From Chloroflexota bacterium (GTDB taxonomy: Bacteria; Chloroflexota; Dehalococcoidia; UBA6926; JACQUM01), in the NCBI GenBank assembly GCA_016210295.1, contig JACQUM010000068.1:1-5386 (forward strand): DNA of 5,386 nt, written 5' to 3'. Both the position numbers and the translations under genes were made by a program. Positions 1 through 5,386 of this stretch are shown here, piece after piece. Position 1 is the stretch's first letter, and every line of letters begins with the position of its first letter. Under the pieces are notes generated by a model. It did no database searches. It was not told where the DNA came from and saw nothing but the letters and a program-made list of their open reading frames with translations.

Positions 1-940
1 AGATGCTCCGCGCAGCAGCGGAGGTCCGCGTCTGGCCCTCCCACCTGCCGCCTCCCTACGAGGAGATGGCCCGGGAGGCCCGGCCCTGCCACGGCATCCT
101 GACTCTCATCACCGACCGCGTGGACGCGGCGCTCCTGGGCGGCGCCCCCGAGCTGCGCGTGGTCAGCAACATGGGAGTGGGCTACAACAACATCGACGTG
201 GCGGCAGCCACCGCCCGCGGAATCTTCGTGGGCAACACCCCCGGCGTCCTCACGGAGACCACCGCCGACCTGACCTTCGCCCTTCTCGTGGCCTGGGCCC
301 GCCGCATACCCGAGGCCGCCGTGTTCGCCCGCTCCGGAGCATGGACGACCTGGGAGCCCATGCGCCTCCTGGGCACAGACGTCCACGGCGCCACCCTGGG
401 CATCGTGGGGCTGGGGCGCATCGGCCTGGCGGTGGCCCAGCGGGCAAGAGGCTTCGCCATGCGCCTCCTCTACCACAGCCGTACCCGCAAGCCCGAGCCG
501 AGGAGAGGGCGCTGGGTCTAGAGTACGCGCCGTTCCTCCACGACCTCCTGGCCCGCAGCGACTTCGTCACCCTGCACGTCCCGCTGACGGCCGAGACGCG
601 TCATCTCATAGGCCGGGAGGAGCTGGCGGCCATGAAGCCGACGGGCGTCCTGGTCAACACCTCCCGGGGCGAGGTGGTGGACCAGCGAGCGCTCTACGAG
701 GCCCTGCGGGAGCGGCGCATCGCCGGGGCGGCCCTGGACGTCACCGACCCCGAGCCGATTTCACCCACCGATCCCCTGCTAGCGCTGGACAACGTCCTGG
801 TGCTGCCTCACATCGGCAGCGCAACGGGCGCGACCCGAAGGCGCATGGCGACCATGGCGGCCCAGAACCTTCTGGACGGCCTGGCGGGACGTGTGCCCAC
901 CCACTGCGTCAACCCGGAGGCGGTGGAGCAACGGCCCTAG
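1..940 (+). CDS. Glyoxylate/hydroxypyruvate reductase (D-2-hydroxyacid dehydrogenase family), 5'-partial, frameshifted
   Basis: Likely NAD(P)H-dependent cytoplasmic reduction of glyoxylate or hydroxypyruvate to glycolate or D-glycerate. The reading frame from base 3 runs to a TAG at 519-521. The rest of the family continues in another frame from about 497 to the TAG at 938-940. Restoring one base near 497 gives 312 residues, counted from the ATG at base 3. In that numbering the Rossmann motif GLGRIG is at 136-141, and SRTRKPE at 159-165 follows strand beta-2; such basic residues usually favour NADPH. The catalytic residues expected in the family are present: Arg222 (NTSRGEVVD), Glu251 (DVTDPEP) and His270 (PHIGSAT). 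The DVTxPEP and PHIGSAT wording resembles GRHPR/GyaR-type enzymes. The family is usually 320-335 residues and normally has residues before LRAAAEV, so the ATG at base 3 is probably internal and about 15-20 residues lie outside the window. It is either a recent pseudogene or a sequencing or assembly error. The family call is firm; the exact substrate is inferred. Confidence 0.9.
   Translation, partial: DAPRSSGGPRLALPPAASLRGDGPGGPALPRHPDSHHRPRGRGAPGRRPRAARGQQHGSGLQQHRRGGSHRPRNLRGQHPRRPHGDHRRPDLRPSRGLGPPHTRGRRVRPLRSMDDLGAHAPPGHRRPRRHPGHRGAGAHRPGGGPAGKRLRHAPPLPQPYPQARAEERALGLEYAPFLHDLLARSDFVTLHVPLTAETRHLIGREELAAMKPTGVLVNTSRGEVVDQRALYEALRERRIAGAALDVTDPEPISPTDPLLALDNVLVLPHIGSATGATRRRMATMAAQNLLDGLAGRVPTHCVNPEAVEQRP
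490..521 (+). other. Frameshift site within the dehydrogenase gene
   Basis: Up to base 497 the frame reads ...SRTRKPE; it then degrades to PRRGRWV and stops at 519-521. If base 497 is read twice, equivalent to one missing G in the stretch cccgagccgagg, the protein continues as AEERALGLEYAPFLHDLL, as expected for the family. The exact missing base cannot be fixed to better than a few positions. There is no long homopolymer or classic slippery heptamer here, so programmed frameshifting is unlikely. Both halves otherwise look well conserved. Confidence 0.85.
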
Positions 941-975
941 GCCGCGGAAACAGGCCCTTCTTTCCCTTCGATTGT

Positions 976-991
976 TGATGCCCAAGCATCA
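976..991. other. Small inverted repeat at the convergent gene ends
   Basis: TGATGC and GCATCA form a perfect 6-bp stem around the 4-base loop CCAA, between the convergent dehydrogenase and aldo/keto reductase genes. One arm contains the aldo/keto reductase stop codon (989-991, minus strand). It could help end transcription, but neither strand shows the U-run expected after an intrinsic terminator, so the role is open. The rest of the 48-bp gap (941-988) has only a weak GGCC/GGCC pairing followed by a pyrimidine stretch. Confidence 0.25.
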
Positions 992-1954
992 CGGGCGGAC
1001 GAATCGGCGGACCATGTCGAAGGCGCTGGTGATGAGCGGCGCGGGTCGAAAGGCCTGCGCCGCGACCCTGACCTGCTCCCACTCCTCGCCGGAAAGGGCG
1101 ATGTCGGCGGCGGCCGCGTTGGCCTCCAACTGCTCCACGCTCTTGGCCCCAGGGATAGCGATAACATGAGGATCGTGGACTAGCCACGCGAGAGCCACCT
1201 GTCCAGGCTCCGCCCCGTGAGCCCTGGCGACCGCACGGAGCACCTCCAACAGAGGCTCGAGGCGCCGCAGGTTCTCGGGGGCGAAGAGAGAGTTACCAGC
1301 CCGCACGCCGCCTGGGGCATTGCTCTGATTGTATTTCCCGGTAAGCAGGCCCTGGGCCAGGGGACTGTAGGCGACAACGACTCGGCTTGCCTGGCGGGCA
1401 TAAGGAAGAAGAGTGTCGAAGGGCTCCCGCGCCAGGAGGTTGTACTCCACCTGGTTGGAGACCACCGCCGATCCCAGGGCTCTCTCCGCCGCCTGCCAAC
1501 GGCCCAGCCCGAAATTGCTCACCCCCACCTGCTGCACCAACCCCGCCTCCACCAGGTCTCTCATCCCCTGCATGGTGCTGGACAGGGGAATGAGAGGGTT
1601 GGGCACATGGACTTGATAGAGGTCTATTCTGCGGGCGCCCAGGCGGCGGAGGCTGCGTTGCGCCGCCTGCCACACTCCCCTTCGGGTCAGGTGGTGGGGC
1701 GAAACCTTGGTGGCGATGAACGCTTCCTCTCGACGTTCGCCCATGGCCTCTCTCAGGACCTCCTCGGACCGGCCTCCTCCGTACAGCTCCGCCGTGTCGA
1801 AGAAGTTGACGCCGAGGTCCAGGGCTCGCCGGACGATGAGCCGGGCCTCTTCCGGACCGAATCCGCGCCCCCACCCCCAGCCGCGGGAGCCGAACTGCCA
1901 GGTCCCGAGCCCGATGGCCGAGACCCGACGGTCACCAAGCTGGATGTATTTCAC
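989..1954 (-). CDS. Aldo/keto reductase
   Basis: A 321-residue NAD(P)H-dependent oxidoreductase with the (beta/alpha)8-barrel fold that reduces aldehydes or ketones in the cytoplasm. The family's catalytic tetrad is present: Asp53 and Tyr58 in FDTAELYGG, Lys83 in FIATKV and His116 in DLYQVHVP. Other family marks are GLGTWQFG at 15-22, GVSNF at 144-148, NQVEYNLL at 167-174, YSPLAQGLLTGKY at 196-208 and the cofactor-phosphate region IPGAKSVEQLEAN at 267-279. The length is normal and no key residue is missing. The start is GTG at 1952-1954; the codon just before it in frame is a TAG stop, so no longer protein is possible. No good Shine-Dalgarno sequence precedes it. It lies 76 bp after the unknown gene on the same strand, so it may be read from the same transcript or from its own weak promoter. 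The WGWGRGFG insert at 26-33 is a subgroup feature. The true substrate cannot be told from sequence. Confidence 0.93.
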   Translation of the reverse strand: MKYIQLGDRRVSAIGLGTWQFGSRGWGWGRGFGPEEARLIVRRALDLGVNFFDTAELYGGGRSEEVLREAMGERREEAFIATKVSPHHLTRRGVWQAAQRSLRRLGARRIDLYQVHVPNPLIPLSSTMQGMRDLVEAGLVQQVGVSNFGLGRWQAAERALGSAVVSNQVEYNLLAREPFDTLLPYARQASRVVVAYSPLAQGLLTGKYNQSNAPGGVRAGNSLFAPENLRRLEPLLEVLRAVARAHGAEPGQVALAWLVHDPHVIAIPGAKSVEQLEANAAAADIALSGEEWEQVRVAAQAFRPAPLITSAFDMVRRFVRP

Positions 1955-2030
1955 CTAAGTTCTACCCGTCGCTGTTGACCGGCGATCCTATTCGGCCAAT
2001 AAAGGCGGAGAGGGCGACGCTCGGCAGTTC
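1955..2030 (-). other. Intergenic gap before the aldo/keto reductase, no clear signal
   Basis: These 76 bp separate the stop codon of the unknown gene from the GTG of the aldo/keto reductase. I looked for a -35/-10 pair, a GC-rich hairpin followed by a T-run, and a Shine-Dalgarno sequence, and found none that is convincing. The reductase may be translated from a leaderless or read-through message. Confidence 0.3.
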
Positions 2031-2591
2031 TCAGCTTCCCAAGCCGTAGAGCCAGAAAAGCTCACGGCTATAGAAGTCCCGCCGCAAGGCCTCCACCTGC
2101 TCCGGGTCCACCCGTTCGTAACGGAGGATCTCCCAAAGATAGAGCTCCCTCATTTTCTCCTTCGCCTGGTGCAGCGCTCCCTCCTCTCCACGCAACTCGA
2201 AATACCGAAGCACTCCTCGCCAGAGCTCGCTCCCTGCCAGGAGGGGAACAGGGGCGAAGTGGGGACCGATGGAGATGTAACGCGGCGAGCGAAGCCCCGG
2301 ACGGAGAATGGTGAGCTTCCAGGTGATGATTTGCAGAAGCTGTCTCATGTAGCTCTGCATGATCAGGGGTTGGGGAGGCATGATCTGCCTCCGCTCGATG
2401 AGATGAACGACCTGTGGGGTCAGAGGAGCTTCCAAGTCTTTCCCTTCCAGGAGGAGCTCCTCCTGAGGGAAGACCTCCACCAGAGGCGCGATCTCACCAG
2501 AGCGGCGCTTGTCGATGAACAGCGCCTTGCCGAGGTTCAACAGGTAGAAGACCATCACCTCGGCCTGTTCAGGATCGCTGGTCAGCTCCAT
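2031..2591 (-). CDS. Hypothetical protein, unknown function, downstream of the solute-binding protein
   Basis: A protein of 186 residues that I do not recognise. Translation most likely begins at the ATG (complement of 2589-2591), because GGGGGAG (complement of 2599-2605) lies 7 bases upstream. A TTG two codons earlier would overlap the spacing region. There is no signal peptide, no lipobox and no convincing membrane helix, although residues 12-26 (VMVFYLLNLGKALFI) are hydrophobic. There are no cysteines, which argues against a metal-cysteine or disulfide protein. The middle (71-120) is rich in proline and aliphatic residues, and the C-terminal third (121-182) looks strongly helical and charged, with many aromatic residues (LWRGVLRYFELR, LYLWEILRYER, FYSRELFWLYG). 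This suggests a small soluble cytoplasmic protein. It begins 37 bp after the binding-protein gene, so co-transcription is likely. Its coding status rests on the ribosome binding site, its position and its protein-like composition. Confidence 0.75.
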   Translation of the reverse strand: MELTSDPEQAEVMVFYLLNLGKALFIDKRRSGEIAPLVEVFPQEELLLEGKDLEAPLTPQVVHLIERRQIMPPQPLIMQSYMRQLLQIITWKLTILRPGLRSPRYISIGPHFAPVPLLAGSELWRGVLRYFELRGEEGALHQAKEKMRELYLWEILRYERVDPEQVEALRRDFYSRELFWLYGLGS

Positions 2592-2598
2592 GGACAAG

Positions 2599-2605
2599 CT
2601 CCCCC
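2599..2605 (-). promoter_or_regulatory. Ribosome binding site of the unknown gene
   Basis: GGGGGAG on the minus strand sits 7 bases before the ATG at 2591. It decides the start in favour of MELTSDPEQ over the TTG two codons upstream. Confidence 0.6.
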
Positions 2606-2628
2606 GTGCTCCCCGGCGGCAGGCGGCG

Positions 2629-4839
2629 CTACCGCTCGAGGGAGACGTTCTTGAGGTCCACCAGCCCCAGGGCGTTGGGAGAGTAGCCCTTCACGTACGG
2701 CTTCACCAGGACGTAGTTCACGTCGTGCCAGAGAGGGATGAAAGGCGCGTCCTCCAAGAGGATCGCTTCTGCTTGCTGGTAAAGCGCGATACGCTTGGCC
2801 TCGTCGGTCTCCACCGCCGCCGCGTCCAGGAAGCGATCGAACTCCTTGTTGCTGTAGCCGCCGATGTTGTTCTCCGCCCCCGAGTAAAAGAGGACCTCCA
2901 GGAAGTTCTGGGGATCGGGATAGTCCGCGACCCAGCCGTACGTGAAGACGTTGCCATGGAGCTGCGGCAGGCGCGAGTAGTAGGCCCGCGGGTCGATGAG
3001 CGAGAGACTCAGCTGTTGAGGAACTTGCAACCCGAAGCTGTCCCGCCAGGAGGTCAGCGCCTCGATGACGCCCGGAGAGGCGCTGACCAGCCCCGAATCG
3101 GTGAAGAGCACTAGAGGGAACTTGGAGATGTCCCCATACCCAGCCTCCGTCAAGAGGGCCTTCGCCGCGCTGACATCGAAGGGGAGAGGCGTCCGTTCCT
3201 TGTAGCCTGGCATCCCAGGCGGGAGGAGGCTTCGAGCTGGGGTCACTGCTCCTTCCAGCGTCTCCTTGACGAGGGACTCCCGATTCACGGCCATGATGAA
3301 CGCCTTACGGACCTTGGGGTCGTTGAAGGGGGGCTTGGTCACGTCGAAAGTGTAGTACCAGGTCATGAGCTCCGGTATAACCTGGAGCTGACCCTTGAGA
3401 AGGCTGCCCGGCGCCTGCACTCGCTCCAGGTTGGACAGGTCCACGGAGGCCACGTCCACCTCCCCCGCCTCGAACATGCGGACCGGGACGCCGGCGAAGA
3501 TGCGGAAGACGACGGTGTCCAGCTTGGCTTGCTGACCGTAGTAGCGGTCGTTCCGCTCCAAGACCAAGACCTCATCCTCCTTCCACTCCTTCAATCGGAA
3601 GGGGCCCGTGCCGTTGGGCTTGCGCCACCACTCGCCTCCCCGCTCCACGTCTCTCCGGTCTACCACGTAGGCAGTGGGATAGGTCAGCTTGGAGAGGAAG
3701 TAGGCCTTGGGCTTATCGATGGTCACGCGAAGGGTGTAGGGGTCCACCACCTCGACGCCGGAGATGCTCTGGGCCTTGCCCTCCACCATCTCCTTGACGC
3801 CCACGATGTCCCCCAGGTATGTCCTAACCGTGAGCGAAGCGGTGGCAGGTTGAGCCGCCCGCTCCCACGAGTACTTGAGGTCGTGGGCCGTCACGGGGGT
3901 TCCGTCATGGAAGGTTACGTCCCGCCGCAAGCGGAAGGTGTAGACCGTGCCGTTCTGCACGTCCACCGACTCGGCGATGTCCAGAACGACCTTCAGGTCA
4001 TGGCTGAGGCCCACCAGGCCCCCATAGATCTGGAGGACAAAGAGGTGAGAGCTGGAGTCCTGGGAAAGGGCTGGATCGAGAGTCGAAGGGCCGGAATGGG
4101 CCAGAGTCAGGGTCTTTCCCCCTGCCGTTCCGCCCGGAAGCGCCTCTATGAGGATGAAGCTGCGAAGGGCCTTCTCTATCTCCTCTCGCCGGAAGGCGAA
4201 GACCTCCTCGGTGCCGATGACCTGCACGAGGAAGCCCTGCGTGCCGCGGATGGTGAAGAGCAGTTGCTCCTTGTACTTGGTCCCGCCCGTGGCCCCCGTG
4301 AAGACGACCTCATAGGCAGCCACGTTGCCTTGGAGAGTGACGGGTCCCTTGCTCTGGATGGCGAACTCGCTGAGTCCGGAGGCGAGGAGATCCACCCACC
4401 CGTTGGCAAACTCCTCCAAAGTGGTCTCTTCTCCCAGATAGTTCAGGAAGACGCGGAGGAGCGGGTATCCCAGAGGGTAGGCGATCTCGACAACGGCGCC
4501 CTGGGCGGGTGTCCCCTCGGTCTTCTCCCAGGTCTCAGGGTGGGTAAGGGCGAAACCGTAGGTGGTGTTCCTATAGGAGGCAAAGGCGGGGAGAGGCGTG
4601 GCCACCGGCGTCGCCGTAGGAGTGGCGGTAGGGGTGGCCGTGGGGCTGGAGCGGGGCGTCGGCGTCTGCGTGGGTGACGGCGCGGGCGTCGGCGACGGAG
4701 GTGCCAGGGTCGGCGTGGGAGTGGGCGTGGGAGGGACCTCGGTCGGCGTGGGAGTGGCGGGAGCCAAGCAGGCAGCCAGGAAAAGAGTCAATGCCACCAG
4801 GACGTACACGGCTCGCGGGAGATGCGCCACCTTCCTCAC
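2629..4839 (-). CDS. Lipoprotein solute-binding protein of an ABC transporter (SBP_bac_5 family) with an extra N-terminal PsbP-like domain
   Basis: A 736-residue extracytoplasmic binding protein, probably for peptides or a related solute, that would deliver cargo to a dipeptide/oligopeptide-type ABC importer. Domains in order: a signal peptide (1-23) with a charged start, a hydrophobic core and lipobox LAAC, giving a lipidated Cys24; a Thr/Pro/Ala/Ser linker (about 25-85); a domain at about 86-232 that resembles PsbP/DUF1795-type folds (YRNTTYGFALTHPETWE near its start); and the family 5 solute-binding domain from about 242 to the end. Family signatures include TFRLRRDVTFHDGTPVTAHD (301-320), NGTGPFRLKEW (409-419), LERNDRYYG (427-435), FNDPKVRKAFIMAVNR (505-520) and YGWVADYPDPQNFL (634-647). 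Usual members are roughly 500-600 residues; the excess is the linker plus the extra domain. The start is GTG, with GGAGGAGG a few bases upstream. The unknown gene follows 37 bp downstream; no permease or ATPase gene is visible. The ligand is not predictable. Confidence 0.93.
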   Translation of the reverse strand: MRKVAHLPRAVYVLVALTLFLAACLAPATPTPTEVPPTPTPTPTLAPPSPTPAPSPTQTPTPRSSPTATPTATPTATPVATPLPAFASYRNTTYGFALTHPETWEKTEGTPAQGAVVEIAYPLGYPLLRVFLNYLGEETTLEEFANGWVDLLASGLSEFAIQSKGPVTLQGNVAAYEVVFTGATGGTKYKEQLLFTIRGTQGFLVQVIGTEEVFAFRREEIEKALRSFILIEALPGGTAGGKTLTLAHSGPSTLDPALSQDSSSHLFVLQIYGGLVGLSHDLKVVLDIAESVDVQNGTVYTFRLRRDVTFHDGTPVTAHDLKYSWERAAQPATASLTVRTYLGDIVGVKEMVEGKAQSISGVEVVDPYTLRVTIDKPKAYFLSKLTYPTAYVVDRRDVERGGEWWRKPNGTGPFRLKEWKEDEVLVLERNDRYYGQQAKLDTVVFRIFAGVPVRMFEAGEVDVASVDLSNLERVQAPGSLLKGQLQVIPELMTWYYTFDVTKPPFNDPKVRKAFIMAVNRESLVKETLEGAVTPARSLLPPGMPGYKERTPLPFDVSAAKALLTEAGYGDISKFPLVLFTDSGLVSASPGVIEALTSWRDSFGLQVPQQLSLSLIDPRAYYSRLPQLHGNVFTYGWVADYPDPQNFLEVLFYSGAENNIGGYSNKEFDRFLDAAAVETDEAKRIALYQQAEAILLEDAPFIPLWHDVNYVLVKPYVKGYSPNALGLVDLKNVSLER
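4144..4584 (-). other. PsbP-like (DUF1795/Mog1-type) domain region inside the binding protein
   Basis: This covers residues about 86-232. It opens with YRNTTYGFALTHPETWE, the kind of 'Y-G-F-x-hydrophobic-x-x-P-x-x-W' start typical of PsbP-related domains, continues with alternating beta-like stretches (AAYEVVFTGATGGTKYKEQLLF) and closes with a helix plus FILIE. The assignment rests on pattern recognition only; a profile search would settle it. The following SBP domain begins at GKTLTLAHSGPSTLDPAL. Confidence 0.6.
4588..4761 (-). repeat. Low-complexity Thr/Pro linker repeat
   Basis: This stretch encodes residues 27-84 of the binding protein, made almost only of Pro, Thr, Ala and Ser (PTPTPTPT, then repeated TATP units). 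At DNA level it is an imperfect repeat of GGCGTGGGAGTGG-like words; a 17-base unit starting ggtcggcgtggg occurs at 4708-4724 and again at 4741-4757. The protein segment acts as a spacer holding the folded domains away from the lipid anchor. The DNA repeat makes copy-number change or misassembly possible. Confidence 0.85.
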
Positions 4840-4843
4840 TCGT

Positions 4844-4851
4844 CCTCCTCC
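4844..4851 (-). promoter_or_regulatory. Strong ribosome binding site of the binding-protein gene
   Basis: The minus-strand sequence GGAGGAGG lies 4-7 bases before the GTG at 4839, depending on which GGAGG register is used. It supports GTG as the start and suggests efficient translation. Confidence 0.75.
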
Positions 4852-4854
4852 CCC

Positions 4855-4895
4855 CTCTTTCGCGATCCTGACGCGTCTCGCGGCCTTCGAAAGAG
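4855..4895 (-). other. Inverted repeat in the leader of the binding-protein gene
   Basis: CTCTTTCG (4855-4862) and CGAAAGAG (4888-4895) are perfect 8-bp complements separated by 25 bases, and the interval contains the palindrome GACGCGTC (4870-4877). If transcription starts near 4910, the RNA could fold into a hairpin that ends just upstream of the Shine-Dalgarno sequence. It could affect mRNA stability or translation or, as DNA, bind a regulator. It matches no riboswitch class I know. Confidence 0.35.
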
Positions 4896-4913
4896 TGGAT
4901 TCACGTTCTCTTT

Positions 4914-4924
4914 CTTATTATAAG
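4914..4924 (-). promoter_or_regulatory. Candidate -10 promoter element within a small palindrome
   Basis: The minus strand carries TATAAT (complement of 4917-4922), a perfect match to the sigma-70 -10 box, in an AT-rich island within GC-rich DNA between two same-strand genes. It lies inside an 11-base palindrome (CTTAT-T-ATAAG). No recognisable -35 hexamer stands 15-19 bases upstream, so the promoter call is tentative. It would give a leader of about 70 bases for the binding-protein gene. Confidence 0.4.
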
Positions 4925-4940
4925 GGCATTGGGAACAGAA

Positions 4941-5386
4941 CTACGGCCGGCGGCTGAGTCTGCGCCATGCCTCCTGGTAGACCTCCGGCGTGTTCAGGTC
5001 CAGCAAGACGATATCGTCGTCCCAGAGTAGCTCCACCGTTTCGTCGCGATGCCTCTCCACCACAGCCCGGATCCCCAGGCTCTCGTCCCTCACCTGCTCC
5101 AGCTCCCCCAGGAGCGCGGCGGAGAACATGACCGGATGACCCCGGCGACCCCGATAGACGGGCACGGTGACGAGGGCCCCAGACTCCTGGTGGCGCCGGA
5201 GCAAGGCTCGGAGCACCTCGCGGGGCCGTGGCTGGTCTACCGCGACGACGAACACCGCTTGGACGCTCGTGGGTAGCGCTCGGACGCCCGCCACCACCGA
5301 CGTCGCCTTCCCCGTCTCCCAGTCAGAGTTGCGGACGGCGCGAGCACGAGGGAAGCGTCGCGCCCAGGGCTCCAGGCGGTCCGCCT
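4941..5386 (-). CDS. MobA/MocA-like nucleotidyltransferase, 5'-partial
   Basis: This is the C-terminal 147 residues of a protein of the NTP_transf_3 family, which transfers nucleotidyl groups, for example in molybdenum-cofactor maturation (MobA, MocA). The gene continues beyond the right edge of the window, so the nucleotide-binding motif LxxGxSxRxG near the N-terminus is not visible. Visible family marks, numbered within the fragment, are NSDWETGKATSVVAGVRAL (19-37), the metal-binding Asp in VAVDQPRP (Asp50), RGHPVMFS (81-88) and the terminal VLLDLNTPEVYQEAW (126-140), which matches the usual 'DIDTPEDY' ending. An internal GTG at 5295-5297 opens a shorter frame, but the family sequence clearly extends upstream of it, so that is not the true start. 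It is transcribed in the same direction as the binding protein, 101 bp away. The family is confident; whether it serves CMP or GMP molybdopterin, or another cofactor, cannot be told from this part. Confidence 0.85.
   Translation of the reverse strand, partial: ADRLEPWARRFPRARAVRNSDWETGKATSVVAGVRALPTSVQAVFVVAVDQPRPREVLRALLRRHQESGALVTVPVYRGRRGHPVMFSAALLGELEQVRDESLGIRAVVERHRDETVELLWDDDIVLLDLNTPEVYQEAWRRLSRRP

Noticed and set aside
341..496. The ATG at 341 as a separate gene start for the second half of the dehydrogenase
   Set aside because: The translation between 341 and 496 in that frame is Pro/Arg/Gly-rich with no family similarity, while the other frame encodes the Rossmann motif there. Family sequence in this frame begins only at about 497.
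490..521. Programmed ribosomal frameshifting in the dehydrogenase
   Set aside because: There is no slippery heptamer, no internal Shine-Dalgarno-like stimulator at suitable spacing and no clear downstream structure, and this enzyme family is not known for recoding.
941..988. Intrinsic terminator between the convergent genes
   Set aside because: GGCC/GGCC (4 bp) and TGATGC/GCATCA (6 bp) are short stems without a following run of T on either strand. A role in termination is possible but not supported enough to call.
1217..1978. A 253-residue open frame on the plus strand, opposite the aldo/keto reductase
   Set aside because: The minus strand here carries the complete catalytic tetrad and family motifs of an aldo/keto reductase; the plus-strand frame is a compositional shadow without recognisable domains.
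3529..4677. A 382-residue open frame on the plus strand, opposite the binding protein
   Set aside because: It lies fully antisense to a gene with clear SBP_bac_5 signatures and a strong ribosome binding site. Long antisense frames arise readily in high-GC DNA with strong codon bias, and the translation shows no family motif.
4588..4761. CRISPR or other regularly spaced repeat array
   Set aside because: The repeated words are irregular, in frame, and explained by Thr/Pro/Ala codons of a lipoprotein linker; there are no uniform repeats separated by unique spacers.

Overview
The window is high-GC bacterial DNA carrying five protein-coding loci, packed so that no gap exceeds about 100 bp. The best lineage clue is a lipoprotein with a long Thr/Pro linker between its lipid anchor and its first folded domain. 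This style is common in Chloroflexota (Dehalococcoidia-like and related lineages). The GTG starts fit a high-GC genome. The Chloroflexota assignment is an inference from style, not proof.

Layout. On the plus strand, bases 1-940 hold a glyoxylate/hydroxypyruvate reductase (D-2-hydroxyacid dehydrogenase family). It is cut at its 5' end by the window edge and broken by an apparent one-base deletion near 497. Everything else is on the minus strand. Reading in the direction of transcription, these are: the 3' part of a MobA/MocA-like nucleotidyltransferase (5386-4941); a 101-bp gap with a TATAAT-like element and an inverted repeat; a 736-residue lipoprotein solute-binding protein of the oligopeptide/nickel (SBP_bac_5) family (4839-2629); a 186-residue protein of unknown function starting 37 bp later (2591-2031); and an aldo/keto reductase (1954-989). 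The aldo/keto reductase and the plus-strand dehydrogenase converge, with 48 bp between their stop codons.

How the genes may work together. The binding protein and the unknown protein form a likely transcription unit, with a short gap and a good ribosome binding site in front of each. No permease or ATPase gene for the transporter lies in the window, so the binding protein would have to work with a transporter encoded elsewhere. The aldo/keto reductase and the dehydrogenase both act on carbonyl compounds with a nicotinamide cofactor, but nothing here shows a shared pathway. The features most worth a second look are the extra PsbP-like domain between the linker and the solute-binding domain, the unrecognised downstream protein, and the frameshift in the dehydrogenase. 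I see no mobile element, CRISPR array, tRNA or rRNA, and no convincing evidence of a wholly new system.
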